NCBI RefSeq assembly: GCF_002803515.1
Contig: NZ_PHQX01000001.1
Coordinates: 1,612,001-1,676,000 of the forward strand
DNA: 64,000 nt
Direction: 5' to 3'
Source: Stenotrophomonas lactitubi
GTDB taxonomy: Bacteria > Pseudomonadota > Gammaproteobacteria > Xanthomonadales > Xanthomonadaceae
The notes under the pieces are model-generated. The model had not been told where the DNA came from. It saw nothing but the letters and a program-made list of their open reading frames with translations, and made no database searches. Positions 1 through 8,073 of this stretch are shown piece by piece. A program made the translations under genes and the position numbers. Each line of letters starts with the position of its first letter. Position 1 is the stretch's first letter.

Positions 1-311
1 CCAGCGACAGTCCGTCGTTGAACTGCCTGGAGCCTGCCACCCGTCCGGATGGATCGGCCAATCCGAACCCGAATGCGGGGCAGCAGACGGCGCGCTATTA
101 CGGCCGGGTCGGGCCGTTCATTACCTGGAACTTCAATGTCGGCTACCAGGTGACCGAGTTCATGAAGGTCAATCTGTACGTGAACAACGCGTTCAACGCG
201 ACCAGCTGGAACCACAAGGACCCCTACAAGGTCGACTACGATTTCGCCCCGACGCGTCTGCTTGGTGCGGTGGGCCGCGAGTTCGCGCTGGAGTATGTGT
301 TCACGTTCTGA
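1..311 (+). CDS. TonB-dependent outer-membrane receptor, C-terminal fragment
   Basis: The reading frame is open from the left edge of the window (codons begin at base 3) and stops at 309-311, so only about the last 102 residues are present. They show alternating beta-strand pattern, the segment VNLYVNNAFNAT typical of the last barrel strands, and a terminal aromatic residue (EYVFTF), which is the usual outer-membrane assembly signal. This fits the Oar-like or large TonB-dependent receptors common in Xanthomonadaceae. The substrate cannot be inferred from this end. A perfect 9-bp hairpin follows the stop. Confidence 0.75.
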   Translation, partial: SDSPSLNCLEPATRPDGSANPNPNAGQQTARYYGRVGPFITWNFNVGYQVTEFMKVNLYVNNAFNATSWNHKDPYKVDYDFAPTRLLGAVGREFALEYVFTF

Positions 312-319
312 GGGACGGC

Positions 320-464
320 GGCGCCGGGCATGACCCGGCGCCAGCCACGGGGTGACGGGCAGCCACGCATGGCGTGGCTCTACTGGGCGCGCGCGGGATG
401 ACGTGCAGCCACGCATGGCGTGGCTCTGCTGCGGCTTTGCAGTAGATCCACGCCATGCGTGGAT
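320..464. repeat. Cluster of hairpin repeats including three SMAG-type REP elements
   Basis: A perfect hairpin with arms GGCGCCGGG and CCCGGCGCC lies at 320-342, just after the receptor stop, and could act as a terminator although no T tract follows. Next come three REP-like elements: 361-383 (minus orientation, ending CTAC), 407-427 (minus, with GCAG instead of GTAG) and 442-464 (plus, GTAGATCCACGCCATGCGTG...). All share the stem CCACGC/GCGTGG. They match the known Stenotrophomonas GTAG (SMAG) repeats in head sequence and stem. The rest of the gap to copA holds the copper promoter. Confidence 0.8.
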
Positions 465-489
465 GGGCCGCTGGCCGGGCGGGGTGGAT

Positions 490-520
490 TTGACCTTCCC
501 ACGATGGCAAGGTCTAGGCT
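490..520 (+). promoter_or_regulatory. CueR-type copper promoter of copA
   Basis: A -35 box TTGACC (490-495) and a -10 box TAGGCT (515-520) are separated by 19 bp, the overlong spacer typical of promoters activated by MerR-family regulators. The spacer carries the dyad GACCTT (492-497) and AAGGTC (509-514). The closely similar promoter of copZ and the adjacent cueR gene support copper control by CueR. Confidence 0.85.
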
Positions 521-556
521 GGTCATCTCTCCAGATGGAACCAGGGAAACCAGGCC

Positions 557-3058
557 ATGAGCACCTCTAGCGTTACCGCCGTCCCCGGGACGGCTTCCAC
601 CCTCAGCCTGCCGATCGAAGGCATGACCTGCGCCAGCTGTGTTGGCCGGGTCGAAGCGGCCCTGGCCAAGGTCGAGGGGGTCGCCAGCGTGTCGGTCAAC
701 CTGGCCACCGAGCGCGCGGACATCCGCTCCTCTGGCCCGGTCGACCGCGACGCTTTGATCCAGGCGGTGGAAAGCGTGGGTTATGAGGTACCGGCGGCGA
801 CCACCGAACTGGCCGTGGAAGGCATGACCTGCGCGTCCTGCGTCGGCCGCGTGGAGCGCGCGCTGTTGGCGGTGCCGGGTGTCAGCCAGGCCAGCGTCAA
901 CCTGGCCACCGAACGAGCGACCGTGCGCGGCGTCGCTGGCATCGACGCACTGGTGGCGGCGATCGACAAGGTCGGCTACGCGGCGCACGCGATCGATGGC
1001 GGCACCCAGGTCGATGAGGAAGCGGCGGAAAAGAAGGATGCCGAGCGGGTGGCGCTGAAACGCGACCTGATCCTGGCCAGCGTGCTGGCAGCACCGGTGT
1101 TCGTGCTGGAAATGGGTTCGCACCTGATTCCCGGCATGCATCACTGGGTGATGTCCACGATCGGCCTCCAGGCCAGCTGGTACCTGCAGTTCGTGCTGAC
1201 CACGCTGGTCCTGGCCATTCCCGGCCGGCGCTTCTACCAGAAGGGCTTCCCGGCGCTGCTGCGCTTGGCGCCGGACATGAACTCGCTGGTGGCGGTGGGT
1301 ACCGCGGCGGCGTTCGGCTATTCGGTCGTGGCCACCTTCATCCCGCACCTGTTGCCGGCGGGCACGGTGAATGTCTACTACGAAGCGGCGGCAGTGATCG
1401 TCGCGCTGATCCTGCTCGGCCGGTTCCTGGAGGTGCGCGCGAAAGGCCGCACGTCAGAGGCGATCAAGCGCCTGGTCAACCTGCAGGCCAAGGTGGCGCA
1501 CGTCAGCCGCGAAGGGCGTATCGTCGATATCCCGATCAACGAGGTACTGCTGGGCGACCTGCTGGAAGTGCGTCCGGGCGAGCGCGTGCCGGTGGATGGT
1601 GAGGTGACTGAAGGTCGCAGCTTCGTCGACGAGTCGATGATCACCGGTGAGCCGATCCCGGTGGAGAAGTCGGCAGGCAGCGGCGTGGTCGGCGGCACCG
1701 TCAACCAGAAGGGCGCACTGACCCTGCGTGCGACGGCGGTGGGTGGGCAGACCATGCTGGCGCAGATCATCCGTCTGGTTGAGCAGGCGCAGGGCTCCAA
1801 GCTGCCGATCCAGGCCGTGGTCGACAAGGTGACGCTGTGGTTCGTGCCGGCGGTGATGCTGGCGGCCCTCGCTACGTTCCTGGTGTGGCTGATCTTCGGG
1901 CCGTCGCCGGCGCTGACCTTCGCGCTGGTCAATGCCGTGGCCGTGCTGATCATTGCCTGCCCGTGCGCCATGGGGCTGGCGACGCCGACCTCGATCATGG
2001 TCGGCACCGGCCGCGGCGCCGAGATGGGCGTGCTGTTCCGCAAGGGCGAGGCGCTGCAGTTGTTGAAGGACGCCAAGGTGGTGGCGGTGGACAAGACCGG
2101 CACCTTGACCGAAGGCCGCCCGTTGCTGACCGACCTGGAGATCGCCGACGGCTTCGATCGCGCGCAGGTACTGGCACGGGTGGCAGCGGTGGAGTCGCGC
2201 TCGGAACATCCGATCGCCCGCGCCATTGTCGAGGCAGCGACGGAGGAGGGCATCGCGCTGCCGGCGATGGTTGATTTCGAGTCGGTGACCGGCATGGGCG
2301 TGCGTGCCATCGTCGATGGCGCACGCGTGGAAGTGGGCGCCGATCGTTTCATGCGTTCGCTGGGCGTGGACATCGGCAGTTTCGCCGCGCTGGCCGATCG
2401 CCTGGGCAACGAAGGAAAGTCGCCGCTGTATGCCGCCATCGATGGCCGCCTGGCGGCGATCATCGCCGTCTCCGATCCGATCAAGCCGAGTACGCCGGCC
2501 GCCATTGCCGCCCTGCACCAGCTTGGCCTGAAGGTGGCCATGATCACCGGTGACAACGCCGCTACCGCGCAGGCCATCGCCCGCCAGCTCGGCATCGATG
2601 AAGTGGTGGCCGAAGTGCTGCCGGAAGGCAAGGTGGAGGCAGTGCGCCGGTTGAAGGCGGCTTACGGTCAGATCGCGTTCGTCGGTGATGGCATCAACGA
2701 TGCGCCGGCGCTGGCCGAGGCTGATGTCGGCCTGGCCATCGGCACCGGCACCGACGTCGCGGTGGAGTCGGCCGACGTGGTGCTGATGTCCGGCAACCTG
2801 CAGGGCGTGCCCAACGCCATCGCGCTGTCGAAGGCGACCATCGGCAACATCCGCCAGAATCTGTTCTGGGCCTTTGCGTACAACACCGCATTGATTCCGG
2901 TCGCGGCCGGTGCGCTGTATCCGGTATGGGGCGTGTTGCTGTCACCGGTGTTCGCCGCCGGTGCCATGGCCCTGTCCAGCGTGTTCGTGCTCGGCAATGC
3001 GCTGCGCCTGCGGCGCTTCCAGGCGCCGATGGCGGACGCGTCCCATGCGGCCCACTGA
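557..3058 (+). CDS. copA: Cu(I)-translocating P1B-type ATPase CopA
   Basis: This 833-residue inner-membrane pump exports Cu(I) from cytoplasm to periplasm. Two N-terminal heavy-metal-associated domains carry GMTCASC motifs with Cys25/Cys28 and Cys92/Cys95. The transmembrane metal site is CPC (about residues 468-470), the phosphorylated aspartate is in DKTGTLT (Asp512), and the nucleotide-domain SEHP and hinge GDGINDAP motifs are intact. The length is normal for two-HMA CopA proteins. The ATG at 557 follows the 19-bp-spacer copper promoter, and cueR starts 12 bp after the stop, so the two probably form an operon in which the regulator controls its own transcription. Confidence 0.96.
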   Translation: MSTSSVTAVPGTASTLSLPIEGMTCASCVGRVEAALAKVEGVASVSVNLATERADIRSSGPVDRDALIQAVESVGYEVPAATTELAVEGMTCASCVGRVERALLAVPGVSQASVNLATERATVRGVAGIDALVAAIDKVGYAAHAIDGGTQVDEEAAEKKDAERVALKRDLILASVLAAPVFVLEMGSHLIPGMHHWVMSTIGLQASWYLQFVLTTLVLAIPGRRFYQKGFPALLRLAPDMNSLVAVGTAAAFGYSVVATFIPHLLPAGTVNVYYEAAAVIVALILLGRFLEVRAKGRTSEAIKRLVNLQAKVAHVSREGRIVDIPINEVLLGDLLEVRPGERVPVDGEVTEGRSFVDESMITGEPIPVEKSAGSGVVGGTVNQKGALTLRATAVGGQTMLAQIIRLVEQAQGSKLPIQAVVDKVTLWFVPAVMLAALATFLVWLIFGPSPALTFALVNAVAVLIIACPCAMGLATPTSIMVGTGRGAEMGVLFRKGEALQLLKDAKVVAVDKTGTLTEGRPLLTDLEIADGFDRAQVLARVAAVESRSEHPIARAIVEAATEEGIALPAMVDFESVTGMGVRAIVDGARVEVGADRFMRSLGVDIGSFAALADRLGNEGKSPLYAAIDGRLAAIIAVSDPIKPSTPAAIAALHQLGLKVAMITGDNAATAQAIARQLGIDEVVAEVLPEGKVEAVRRLKAAYGQIAFVGDGINDAPALAEADVGLAIGTGTDVAVESADVVLMSGNLQGVPNAIALSKATIGNIRQNLFWAFAYNTALIPVAAGALYPVWGVLLSPVFAAGAMALSSVFVLGNALRLRRFQAPMADASHAAH

Positions 3059-3070
3059 AGGAGCAATTGC

Positions 3071-3523
3071 ATGAACATCGGTGAAGCATCGAAGGCATCC
3101 AGCGTGTCGGCCAAGATGATCCGCTACTACGAGCAGATCGGCCTGATTCCGCCGGCTGACCGCACCGGCGCGGGCTATCGCGCCTATTCGCAGGCCGACG
3201 TGCATCGGCTGCGTTTCATCCGTCGCGCGCGTGATCTCGGCTTTTCGGTGGCCGAGATCACCGACCTGCTGGGCCTGTGGAACGACACGTCGCGCCACAG
3301 CGCCGACGTCAAGCGCCTGGCCGAGCAGCACATCGATGACCTGGAACAGCGCATCGAGAACATGCGGCAGATGGCCGACACGTTGAAGTCGTTGATCAGC
3401 TGCTGCGCCGGCGATGATCGACCCGAGTGCCCGATCCTGCAGCGGCTGGGCGAGGGCGAAGAGGGCGCTGCGCCGGTTGCAGCGCCCGCCGGGGCAGTAC
3501 GCAGGCGCGCGCGCAGGACCTGA
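3071..3523 (+). CDS. cueR: Cu(I)-responsive MerR-family regulator CueR
   Basis: A 150-residue MerR-family activator. The N-terminal winged-helix region (MNIGEASKASSVSAKMIRYY) is followed by a long dimerisation helix. The metal loop has Cys112 and Cys120 separated by seven residues, the same numbering and spacing as the Cu(I)/Ag(I)/Au(I) site of Escherichia coli CueR. An additional Cys111 precedes it. The C-terminal 20 residues are Ala/Arg-rich and probably disordered. An AAGGAG ribosome site lies 8 bp before the ATG, just after copA. Its likely targets are the promoters at 490-520 and 3830-3860. Confidence 0.95.
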   Translation: MNIGEASKASSVSAKMIRYYEQIGLIPPADRTGAGYRAYSQADVHRLRFIRRARDLGFSVAEITDLLGLWNDTSRHSADVKRLAEQHIDDLEQRIENMRQMADTLKSLISCCAGDDRPECPILQRLGEGEEGAAPVAAPAGAVRRRARRT

Positions 3524-3543
3524 CGAAGACAGATGGAAAAGAA

Positions 3544-3578
3544 AATGCCCGCCCCGGCAATTGCGCGGGGCGGGCATT
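3544..3578. terminator. Terminator between convergent cueR and copZ
   Basis: Arms of about 13 bp (AATGCCCGCCCCG and CGGGGCGGGCATT) form a strong hairpin. On the minus strand it is followed by TTCTTTTC, so it best serves copZ; on the plus strand it can also stop cueR transcripts. Confidence 0.8.
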
Positions 3579-3600
3579 GTTCATGCAGTTGGCAGCGTGA

Positions 3601-3795
3601 TCAGGCCGTACGTGGCGGGAAACCCGCTTCGGTCAGTGCCGCGACGATCTGTGCTTGGCTGGCCGACGTCTGTACCTGCACGCGGCGGCTTGCCGGGTCG
3701 GCCGACACGGTCGCTGCCGGGTCGACCAGTTCGATCGCCTTGGTCACGCTGCGCGCGCAGCCACCGCAGGTCATGCCTTCCACATGGAATTCCAT
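3601..3795 (-). CDS. copZ: Copper chaperone CopZ-like, heavy-metal-associated domain protein
   Basis: A 64-residue single HMA-domain protein with the metal motif GMTCGGC near the N terminus (Cys10 and Cys13). Such proteins carry Cu(I) in the cytoplasm and pass it to CopA or CueR. The open frame extends upstream to 3942, but the ATG at 3795 with a GGAGC ribosome site gives the usual chaperone length, and the copper promoter lies between the two positions. The gene converges on cueR across a shared terminator. It could equally be a chaperone for another soft metal, but the matching promoter argues for copper. Confidence 0.88.
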   Translation of the reverse strand: MEFHVEGMTCGGCARSVTKAIELVDPAATVSADPASRRVQVQTSASQAQIVAALTEAGFPPRTA

Positions 3796-3829
3796 CTGTA
3801 GCTCCTTCGATTCACTTGGGGGTGGAGGC

Positions 3830-3860
3830 AGTGTGCACCTTGCAACGATGGCAGGGTCAA
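3830..3860 (-). promoter_or_regulatory. CueR-type copper promoter of copZ
   Basis: Read on the minus strand: -35 TTGACC, a 19-bp spacer, then CACACT as -10. The spacer ends in GCAAGGTG and begins with CTGCC, giving a dyad that closely resembles the copA promoter. The same -35 box and spacer length support control by the same regulator. Confidence 0.78.
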
Positions 3861-3884
3861 GCGTTCCCCGGAGCGAAGGCACCA

Positions 3885-3922
3885 CAAAAAACGGCAGCCA
3901 CCTGTACCAGCGCGGCTGCCGT
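3885..3922 (-). terminator. Rho-independent terminator of the TonB-dependent receptor gene
   Basis: On the minus strand a 9-bp stem, ACGGCAGCC/GGCTGCCGT, is followed directly by TTTTTTG. It lies 37 bp past the receptor stop. A second short hairpin (CCCCGCC/GGCGGGG) occupies the space between. Confidence 0.85.
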
Positions 3923-3958
3923 GGAGGATCGTCCCCGCCCACAGGCGGGGGTGAGGCC

Positions 3959-6900
3959 TTAGAACTTCCAGTTCACGCCGAAGTACAACTGGCGGCCGGC
4001 ATACAGGTTGGACAGCAGACGGGCCTGGCTGTCATTGCCGATGTAGCTGCGCAGTTCCGACTTGGTGGCGTTCAGCACTGCCGCGGTGACCGTCCAGTCC
4101 TGCGTGAGGTTGTAGGCAACGTTCAGGTCGAGCTGGCTGTACGGCTTGGTGTAGGCGGTCATGCCATTCTGCAGCCCGCCAACCACTTCACCGCGACGGT
4201 TGTACGAGGCGCGGGCCAGGATCTTGTCGTTCTCGTAGAACACGGTCACGTTGGCCTGGTTCTTGGCGCTGCCGACCAGCGGCGACGAACCGATCTCTTC
4301 GCCATCAAGCACGATCGAGGCCAGGTTGGTGTCGTTGTAGGTGTAGTTGGCCTGCACACCAAAGCCCATGTCGAAGGTGTACTGGCCGTACAGTTCCACG
4401 CCCTGCGAGACGCCATCACGGCCGTTGGCCTCGGTGCGGTACTTCTGCACGGTGACCGTCTGGCCGCCGACGGTCATCTGCTGATCGCGCACCACCGGCA
4501 CGGTGAAGTTGTCCACGTTCTTGCGGAACAGCGCGACACCGGCTGCGGAACCCGGCTTGAAGTACCACTCCAGGCCGATGTCGAACTGAACGGCCTTGAA
4601 CGGTTCCAGTGCCTTGTTGCTGCCCGACCCATACCAGCCGGGAGTGTCGGTGCCGCCAGCGACGCGGCGGTCGTTGCTGTATTCCTCGCTGATGTAGGTG
4701 AGGCCGCCGGGATAGGCAATGCTGGTATAGCCCGGGCGGGCGATCACTTTCGAAGCCGCGCCACGCAGCACCAGGTTGTCGGTGATATCCCAGGCGATGT
4801 TGAAGCTGGGCAGGAAGTCGGTGTAGGTCTTGTCCAACGAGGCCAAGGTGAAGACCTTGTCGCTGGCCTGGGTGTCAGGCACGCGCACGAAGCCGCCCTG
4901 GCAGCGCAGGGTGGGATCGGCGGCCGGGTCATCGCAGCTCATCGGCGCGCCGCTGGCGTTGTCCACGAAGTAGTCGTTGAAGCGTTCGACCGAATCGCTG
5001 GACTGGGCAAACTGCCTGGTGCGCACCACGCGCACGCCGACGTTGCCGCGTACGCGCTCGGTACGGAAGTTGGCCTGGAAGTAGCCCGAGTAGATCTTCT
5101 CGTTGACGTCGTAGACGAAGTCTTCCTCGGTGCGGTTATGCGAGCCGCCGTAGGTCTTGTTCAGGTAATCGATGTAGGCCGGGTAGTTGATGCCCGGGAA
5201 CACGTTGGCGTTGAAGCCGCCGGCAATGTTGCTGATCGGGTTGGACAGGAAGAAGCCGGGCTGGGCATCGCCGGCAGTTGAATCGCAACCGGCCTGGTAG
5301 CGGTTGTTCTTGTAGTCCGCCGGGTCCAGGCCCTGGCACACCCAGTAGGTATTGCCGGTATTGCGGTGCACCTTGCCGTCCCGGTACTTGGTGCCGAACT
5401 GGATCGAATCCAGCCAACCGGCTTCGAACAGTTTGGTGAAATCGGCCTGGAAGTAGTTCTGCTCGACCTCGGTCTGCATCCACGACGAGTCGGTGGAGCC
5501 GGTGTCCACTTCGGCGATGCCGGCCATCAACTGCTGCTGCAGATCCGGTGAGAACTGTGCCGATGGCGTACCGGTCAGGTCCCAGGCGGTGTAATTGACA
5601 GACTGCCAATCTTTTCCGACCTTTCGGCGCGGCTTGGCCGACATCCGGAAGTTCATCGACGGGCCGCCTTCAGACCAGGTGCGGCCGCCGGTGAACGACG
5701 CCTTCCACAGCGGGCTGATGTCCCAATCGATGGTCAGGTCGGCGGTCTGCGAGAGCGCTTTTTCCTTGCTGTAGCCACCGGTCAGCTGCGGGGTAGGCAT
5801 GGTGCAGTCATCCGGGCCCCAGCCGCCCGGTGCCAGGCCGGCCGCCTTCGCCTGCTCTTCGCTGCAGATATATGTCTTGCCCGGCAGCTTTTCGAACTGT
5901 GCGCCGGTCACGATGCTGCCACTGGGGTCGAAGTCCAGCCCATTGAGCAGTCGTCCGCCAGCCCAGTTCCCGTCGCCGTTGAAGCGCGCCATGCTCCACT
6001 CCGGCACCTTCAGCATGTTCTGGGTGTAGTCACCCTGCAGCTCGAAGCGGAAGTAGTTGGCGGTCAGGGTCAGGTTGTCGATCGGCTTGAACTGGAAGGT
6101 CAGCTGGCCGCCCGTGCGCTCGCGCTTCTCTTCCTTCACCGCGAAGTTCACCGAGGTCGGCATGAAGAACTCGCTGTAGTTCTTGCCGGTCTGGTTGTTG
6201 AAGCCGGACTTGCCCCACCAGTAATGGATGCCGTCCTGTTCCAGCAGGTTGCCGTTGGCATCACGGGCGGTGGTGCCGTTGCCGTACCACTGATAGTCCT
6301 CGGTGCTGGCTTCCATGGTGCGGCTGGTGCGATTCTGCTGGGTCACGCCGACCAGCACGCCGAAGCGCTCGTCCTTGCTGTGCCAGGAATACAGCGCCGA
6401 CACCTGCGGGTCGACGTCGTGGCTGGTGTCGGACGAGGTGCCTTCCAGGTTCACGTAGCCGGAATTGGCTTCCATATCCAGCGGGCGGCGGGTGTGCAGG
6501 ATGACCGTGCCGCCGATGCCGCCTTCGTCGATGCGAGCTTCCGGCGACTTGAACAGCTCGGCGCTGGACAGCATGTTCGACGGCAGCAGGGTGTAGTTGA
6601 ACGAGCGGGTGGCTTCGTTGTTGGTTTCCGACGAGGCGACGAAGTTGCCGTTCAACTGAGTCAGGGTCAGGTCGGGCGCGAGGCCGCGCACGCTGACCGA
6701 CTTGCCTTCGCCACCGCTGCGGGTGATGACCACGCCGGGCACGCGCTGCAGCGCGTCGGCCACGTTCTTGTCGGGGAACTTGCCAACGTCCTCGGCGGTG
6801 ATCACTTCGACCACGGCGTTGGCGTCGCGCTTCTGCTGCAGGCTCTTTTCGATTGCGTAGCGATAGCCGGTGACCTGGACGCTGTCCAGGGTGGTGGCGT

Positions 6901-7030
6901 CCTGCGCGCCGGTCGTTGCCGCCTGCTGCGCGGAAGCGCCAAGCGGGGCGACGGCGGCGGCCAGGGCCAGCGCGATGGCCAGCGACAACGCGTCGTGGCC
7001 CTGCGTACGTGTTGAATGCTTCATTGCCAT
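3959..7030 (-). CDS. TonB-dependent outer-membrane receptor of the mannose locus
   Basis: A 1023-residue receptor. An N-terminal signal peptide ends near ASAQQA (about residue 35), a TonB-box-like stretch (DSVQVTGYR, about 49-57) follows, then a plug domain with DVGKFPDKNVADALQRVPGV, and a long beta barrel ending in GVNWKF with terminal Phe. This is the carbohydrate-type TonB receptor family abundant in Xanthomonas, Stenotrophomonas and Caulobacter. It is divergent from the GH92 gene and has two copies of the shared palindrome upstream, so it probably imports manno-oligosaccharides or N-glycan fragments. The start may be the ATG at 7030 or at 7024; a GGGAG ribosome site serves either. Confidence 0.88.
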   Translation of the reverse strand: MAMKHSTRTQGHDALSLAIALALAAAVAPLGASAQQAATTGAQDATTLDSVQVTGYRYAIEKSLQQKRDANAVVEVITAEDVGKFPDKNVADALQRVPGVVITRSGGEGKSVSVRGLAPDLTLTQLNGNFVASSETNNEATRSFNYTLLPSNMLSSAELFKSPEARIDEGGIGGTVILHTRRPLDMEANSGYVNLEGTSSDTSHDVDPQVSALYSWHSKDERFGVLVGVTQQNRTSRTMEASTEDYQWYGNGTTARDANGNLLEQDGIHYWWGKSGFNNQTGKNYSEFFMPTSVNFAVKEEKRERTGGQLTFQFKPIDNLTLTANYFRFELQGDYTQNMLKVPEWSMARFNGDGNWAGGRLLNGLDFDPSGSIVTGAQFEKLPGKTYICSEEQAKAAGLAPGGWGPDDCTMPTPQLTGGYSKEKALSQTADLTIDWDISPLWKASFTGGRTWSEGGPSMNFRMSAKPRRKVGKDWQSVNYTAWDLTGTPSAQFSPDLQQQLMAGIAEVDTGSTDSSWMQTEVEQNYFQADFTKLFEAGWLDSIQFGTKYRDGKVHRNTGNTYWVCQGLDPADYKNNRYQAGCDSTAGDAQPGFFLSNPISNIAGGFNANVFPGINYPAYIDYLNKTYGGSHNRTEEDFVYDVNEKIYSGYFQANFRTERVRGNVGVRVVRTRQFAQSSDSVERFNDYFVDNASGAPMSCDDPAADPTLRCQGGFVRVPDTQASDKVFTLASLDKTYTDFLPSFNIAWDITDNLVLRGAASKVIARPGYTSIAYPGGLTYISEEYSNDRRVAGGTDTPGWYGSGSNKALEPFKAVQFDIGLEWYFKPGSAAGVALFRKNVDNFTVPVVRDQQMTVGGQTVTVQKYRTEANGRDGVSQGVELYGQYTFDMGFGVQANYTYNDTNLASIVLDGEEIGSSPLVGSAKNQANVTVFYENDKILARASYNRRGEVVGGLQNGMTAYTKPYSQLDLNVAYNLTQDWTVTAAVLNATKSELRSYIGNDSQARLLSNLYAGRQLYFGVNWKF

Positions 7031-7077
7031 CTCTCCCTCTCTCCTGGATTGATCCGGTGACTGACTGACGCGGAAAC

Positions 7078-7091
7078 TTGAATCGATCTAA
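7078..7091. promoter_or_regulatory. Candidate LacI-family operator, receptor-distal of the start by 48 bp
   Basis: TTGAATCGATCTAA is a near-perfect palindrome with a central CG, the form bound by LacI-family regulators. It is identical to the copy at 7966 and lies just upstream of the receptor start. Confidence 0.7.
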
Positions 7092-7197
7092 TTCGTGATG
7101 CCGATCTTGCCTTCGCCCTGCAGATGCAGCGAGCGCCTGGCAGATAGCGCGGCACGTCCTGTCTTGCTCCCCAACTCCGGGCCATCGCGCTGTCGTC

Positions 7198-7211
7198 TTG
7201 GATCGATCTAA
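7198..7211. promoter_or_regulatory. Second candidate LacI-family operator upstream of the receptor
   Basis: TTGGATCGATCTAA differs at one base from the copies at 7078 and 7966. It starts exactly 120 bp from the first, a spacing that would allow looping across the receptor promoter. Confidence 0.65.
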
Positions 7212-7435
7212 GCGATGGGCGGGGCGATTTTTAGCACGGCAACGGCGCCGACGCATGTTGCTGCGCAATATGGCAGCGACGTGTCGTACAAATGACCCTT
7301 CGGGGAAAATTGCTGTAAGCGGTTACATGCGCAAACGGAGTGGGTCGGCCGGGCTGCGCCCGGCACCCGCAGAGGCCGAAGCCAAGGCAGCAGCAACAGC
7401 AAGGGCAACAGCCGGCTCTGGGTTGTCTGTTGGTT

Positions 7436-7547
7436 GGGCGGGTCGGTGTGGGTTGGCAGGACACGCCGTAAACCCATCCATGGGGCTCGATGGCGCCATC
7501 CATGGCGCCAACGGTCCTGCCAACCCACACCGCCCCGCCCCCGACAG
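7436..7547 (-). repeat. Cloverleaf repeat module, copy A
   Basis: The outer arms 7436-7462 and 7514-7540 pair at 26 of 27 positions. Between them are an inner hairpin with stem TGGCGCCA and, in place of the usual GGGACG hairpin, a second hairpin CCCATGGATGGG (minus strand) inserted between GAGC and TTAC. The minus-strand element begins with CTGTC (7543-7547). A downstream hairpin GCCGGGC-GCA-GCCCGGC is at 7348-7364. Confidence 0.75.
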
Positions 7548-7716
7548 ATCTCTGGTGACGGACGGCTTATCCACGCCTTGCGTGGATCAAATTCGTCGAA
7601 ATCGAATATTTCGATAGTTCATCGAAGAGCATCCACGCATGGCGTGGATCTACCGTGTCGACCAAGGTCGACACCCACCAGGAGCACCCAATGCCATTCC
7701 AGCAGATCGCGGGAAA

Positions 7717-7826
7717 CTGTCGAAGGCGGGGTGGGTCCGGTTGCGGGGGCGTGAGCGCCATGGATGGCGCGACCGAGCTTACATGGACGTACTTGCAGCG
7801 TCCCCCGCAGCCGGACCCACCCCGCC
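7717..7826 (+). repeat. Cloverleaf repeat module, copy B
   Basis: It begins CTGTC. Outer arms 7725-7749 and 7802-7826 pair over 25 bp with one G-T wobble. The inner hairpin is GCGCCAT-GG-ATGGCGC (7755-7770). A conserved GACCGAGCTTACA follows, then a GGACG...CGTCC hairpin whose loop holds TACTTGCAG. A downstream hairpin with GCA loop lies at 7890-7906. It is inverted relative to copy A. Confidence 0.75.
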
Positions 7827-7965
7827 ATCCCACGGAATGCAGCTGTTGCTGTTGTCGTTGCCGTTGCTTCGGCCGTTGCCTCTGCGGGTGCCGGGCGCAG
7901 CCCGGCCGAAGCCAACCCTTCATGCTGCGCCGCAGAATGCATTGGGCGAAATTCCCATGCTCTAC

Positions 7966-7979
7966 TTGAATCGATCTAA
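7966..7979. promoter_or_regulatory. Candidate LacI-family operator upstream of the GH92 gene
   Basis: TTGAATCGATCTAA, identical to the copy at 7078-7091, lies 94 bp before the GTG start of the GH92 gene. Its presence on both sides of the divergent region suggests shared regulation of receptor and mannosidase by the nearby LacI-family protein. Confidence 0.72.
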
Positions 7980-8073
7980 ATCCGCCGGGGTGCGGATTTA
8001 TACCGATGGAAACGAGGGCTCGGCCTGTGCGGCCGGTCCTTCGCTGCCGCCCTGCCGCCAAGGAGTCCTGCCC

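Larger units (their letters stand above)
7031..8073. other. About 1 kb repeat-rich divergent intergenic region
   Basis: This gap holds no credible gene. It contains three copies of the TTRRATCGATYYAA palindrome (7078, 7198, 7966), the first inverted pair of the cloverleaf-like repeat module (about 7347-7906), and SMAG-like hairpins at 7569-7588 and 7631-7653. A related hairpin with GTGTCGACC/GGTCGACAC arms is at 7655-7674, and an 8-bp inverted repeat (AAATCCGC/GCGGATTT) at 7978-7999 would lie in the GH92 mRNA leader. Open frames across it are only read-through of the repeats. Confidence 0.8.

Noticed and set aside
3533..5281. A 582-codon plus-strand frame over copZ and the receptor 3' end
   Set aside because: It reads against the clear copZ and receptor frames and through the terminators between them.
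7639..8073. N-terminal extension of the GH92 protein
   Set aside because: It translates repeats and operator sequence; the GTG at 8074 has AAGGAG and is followed by a signal peptide.
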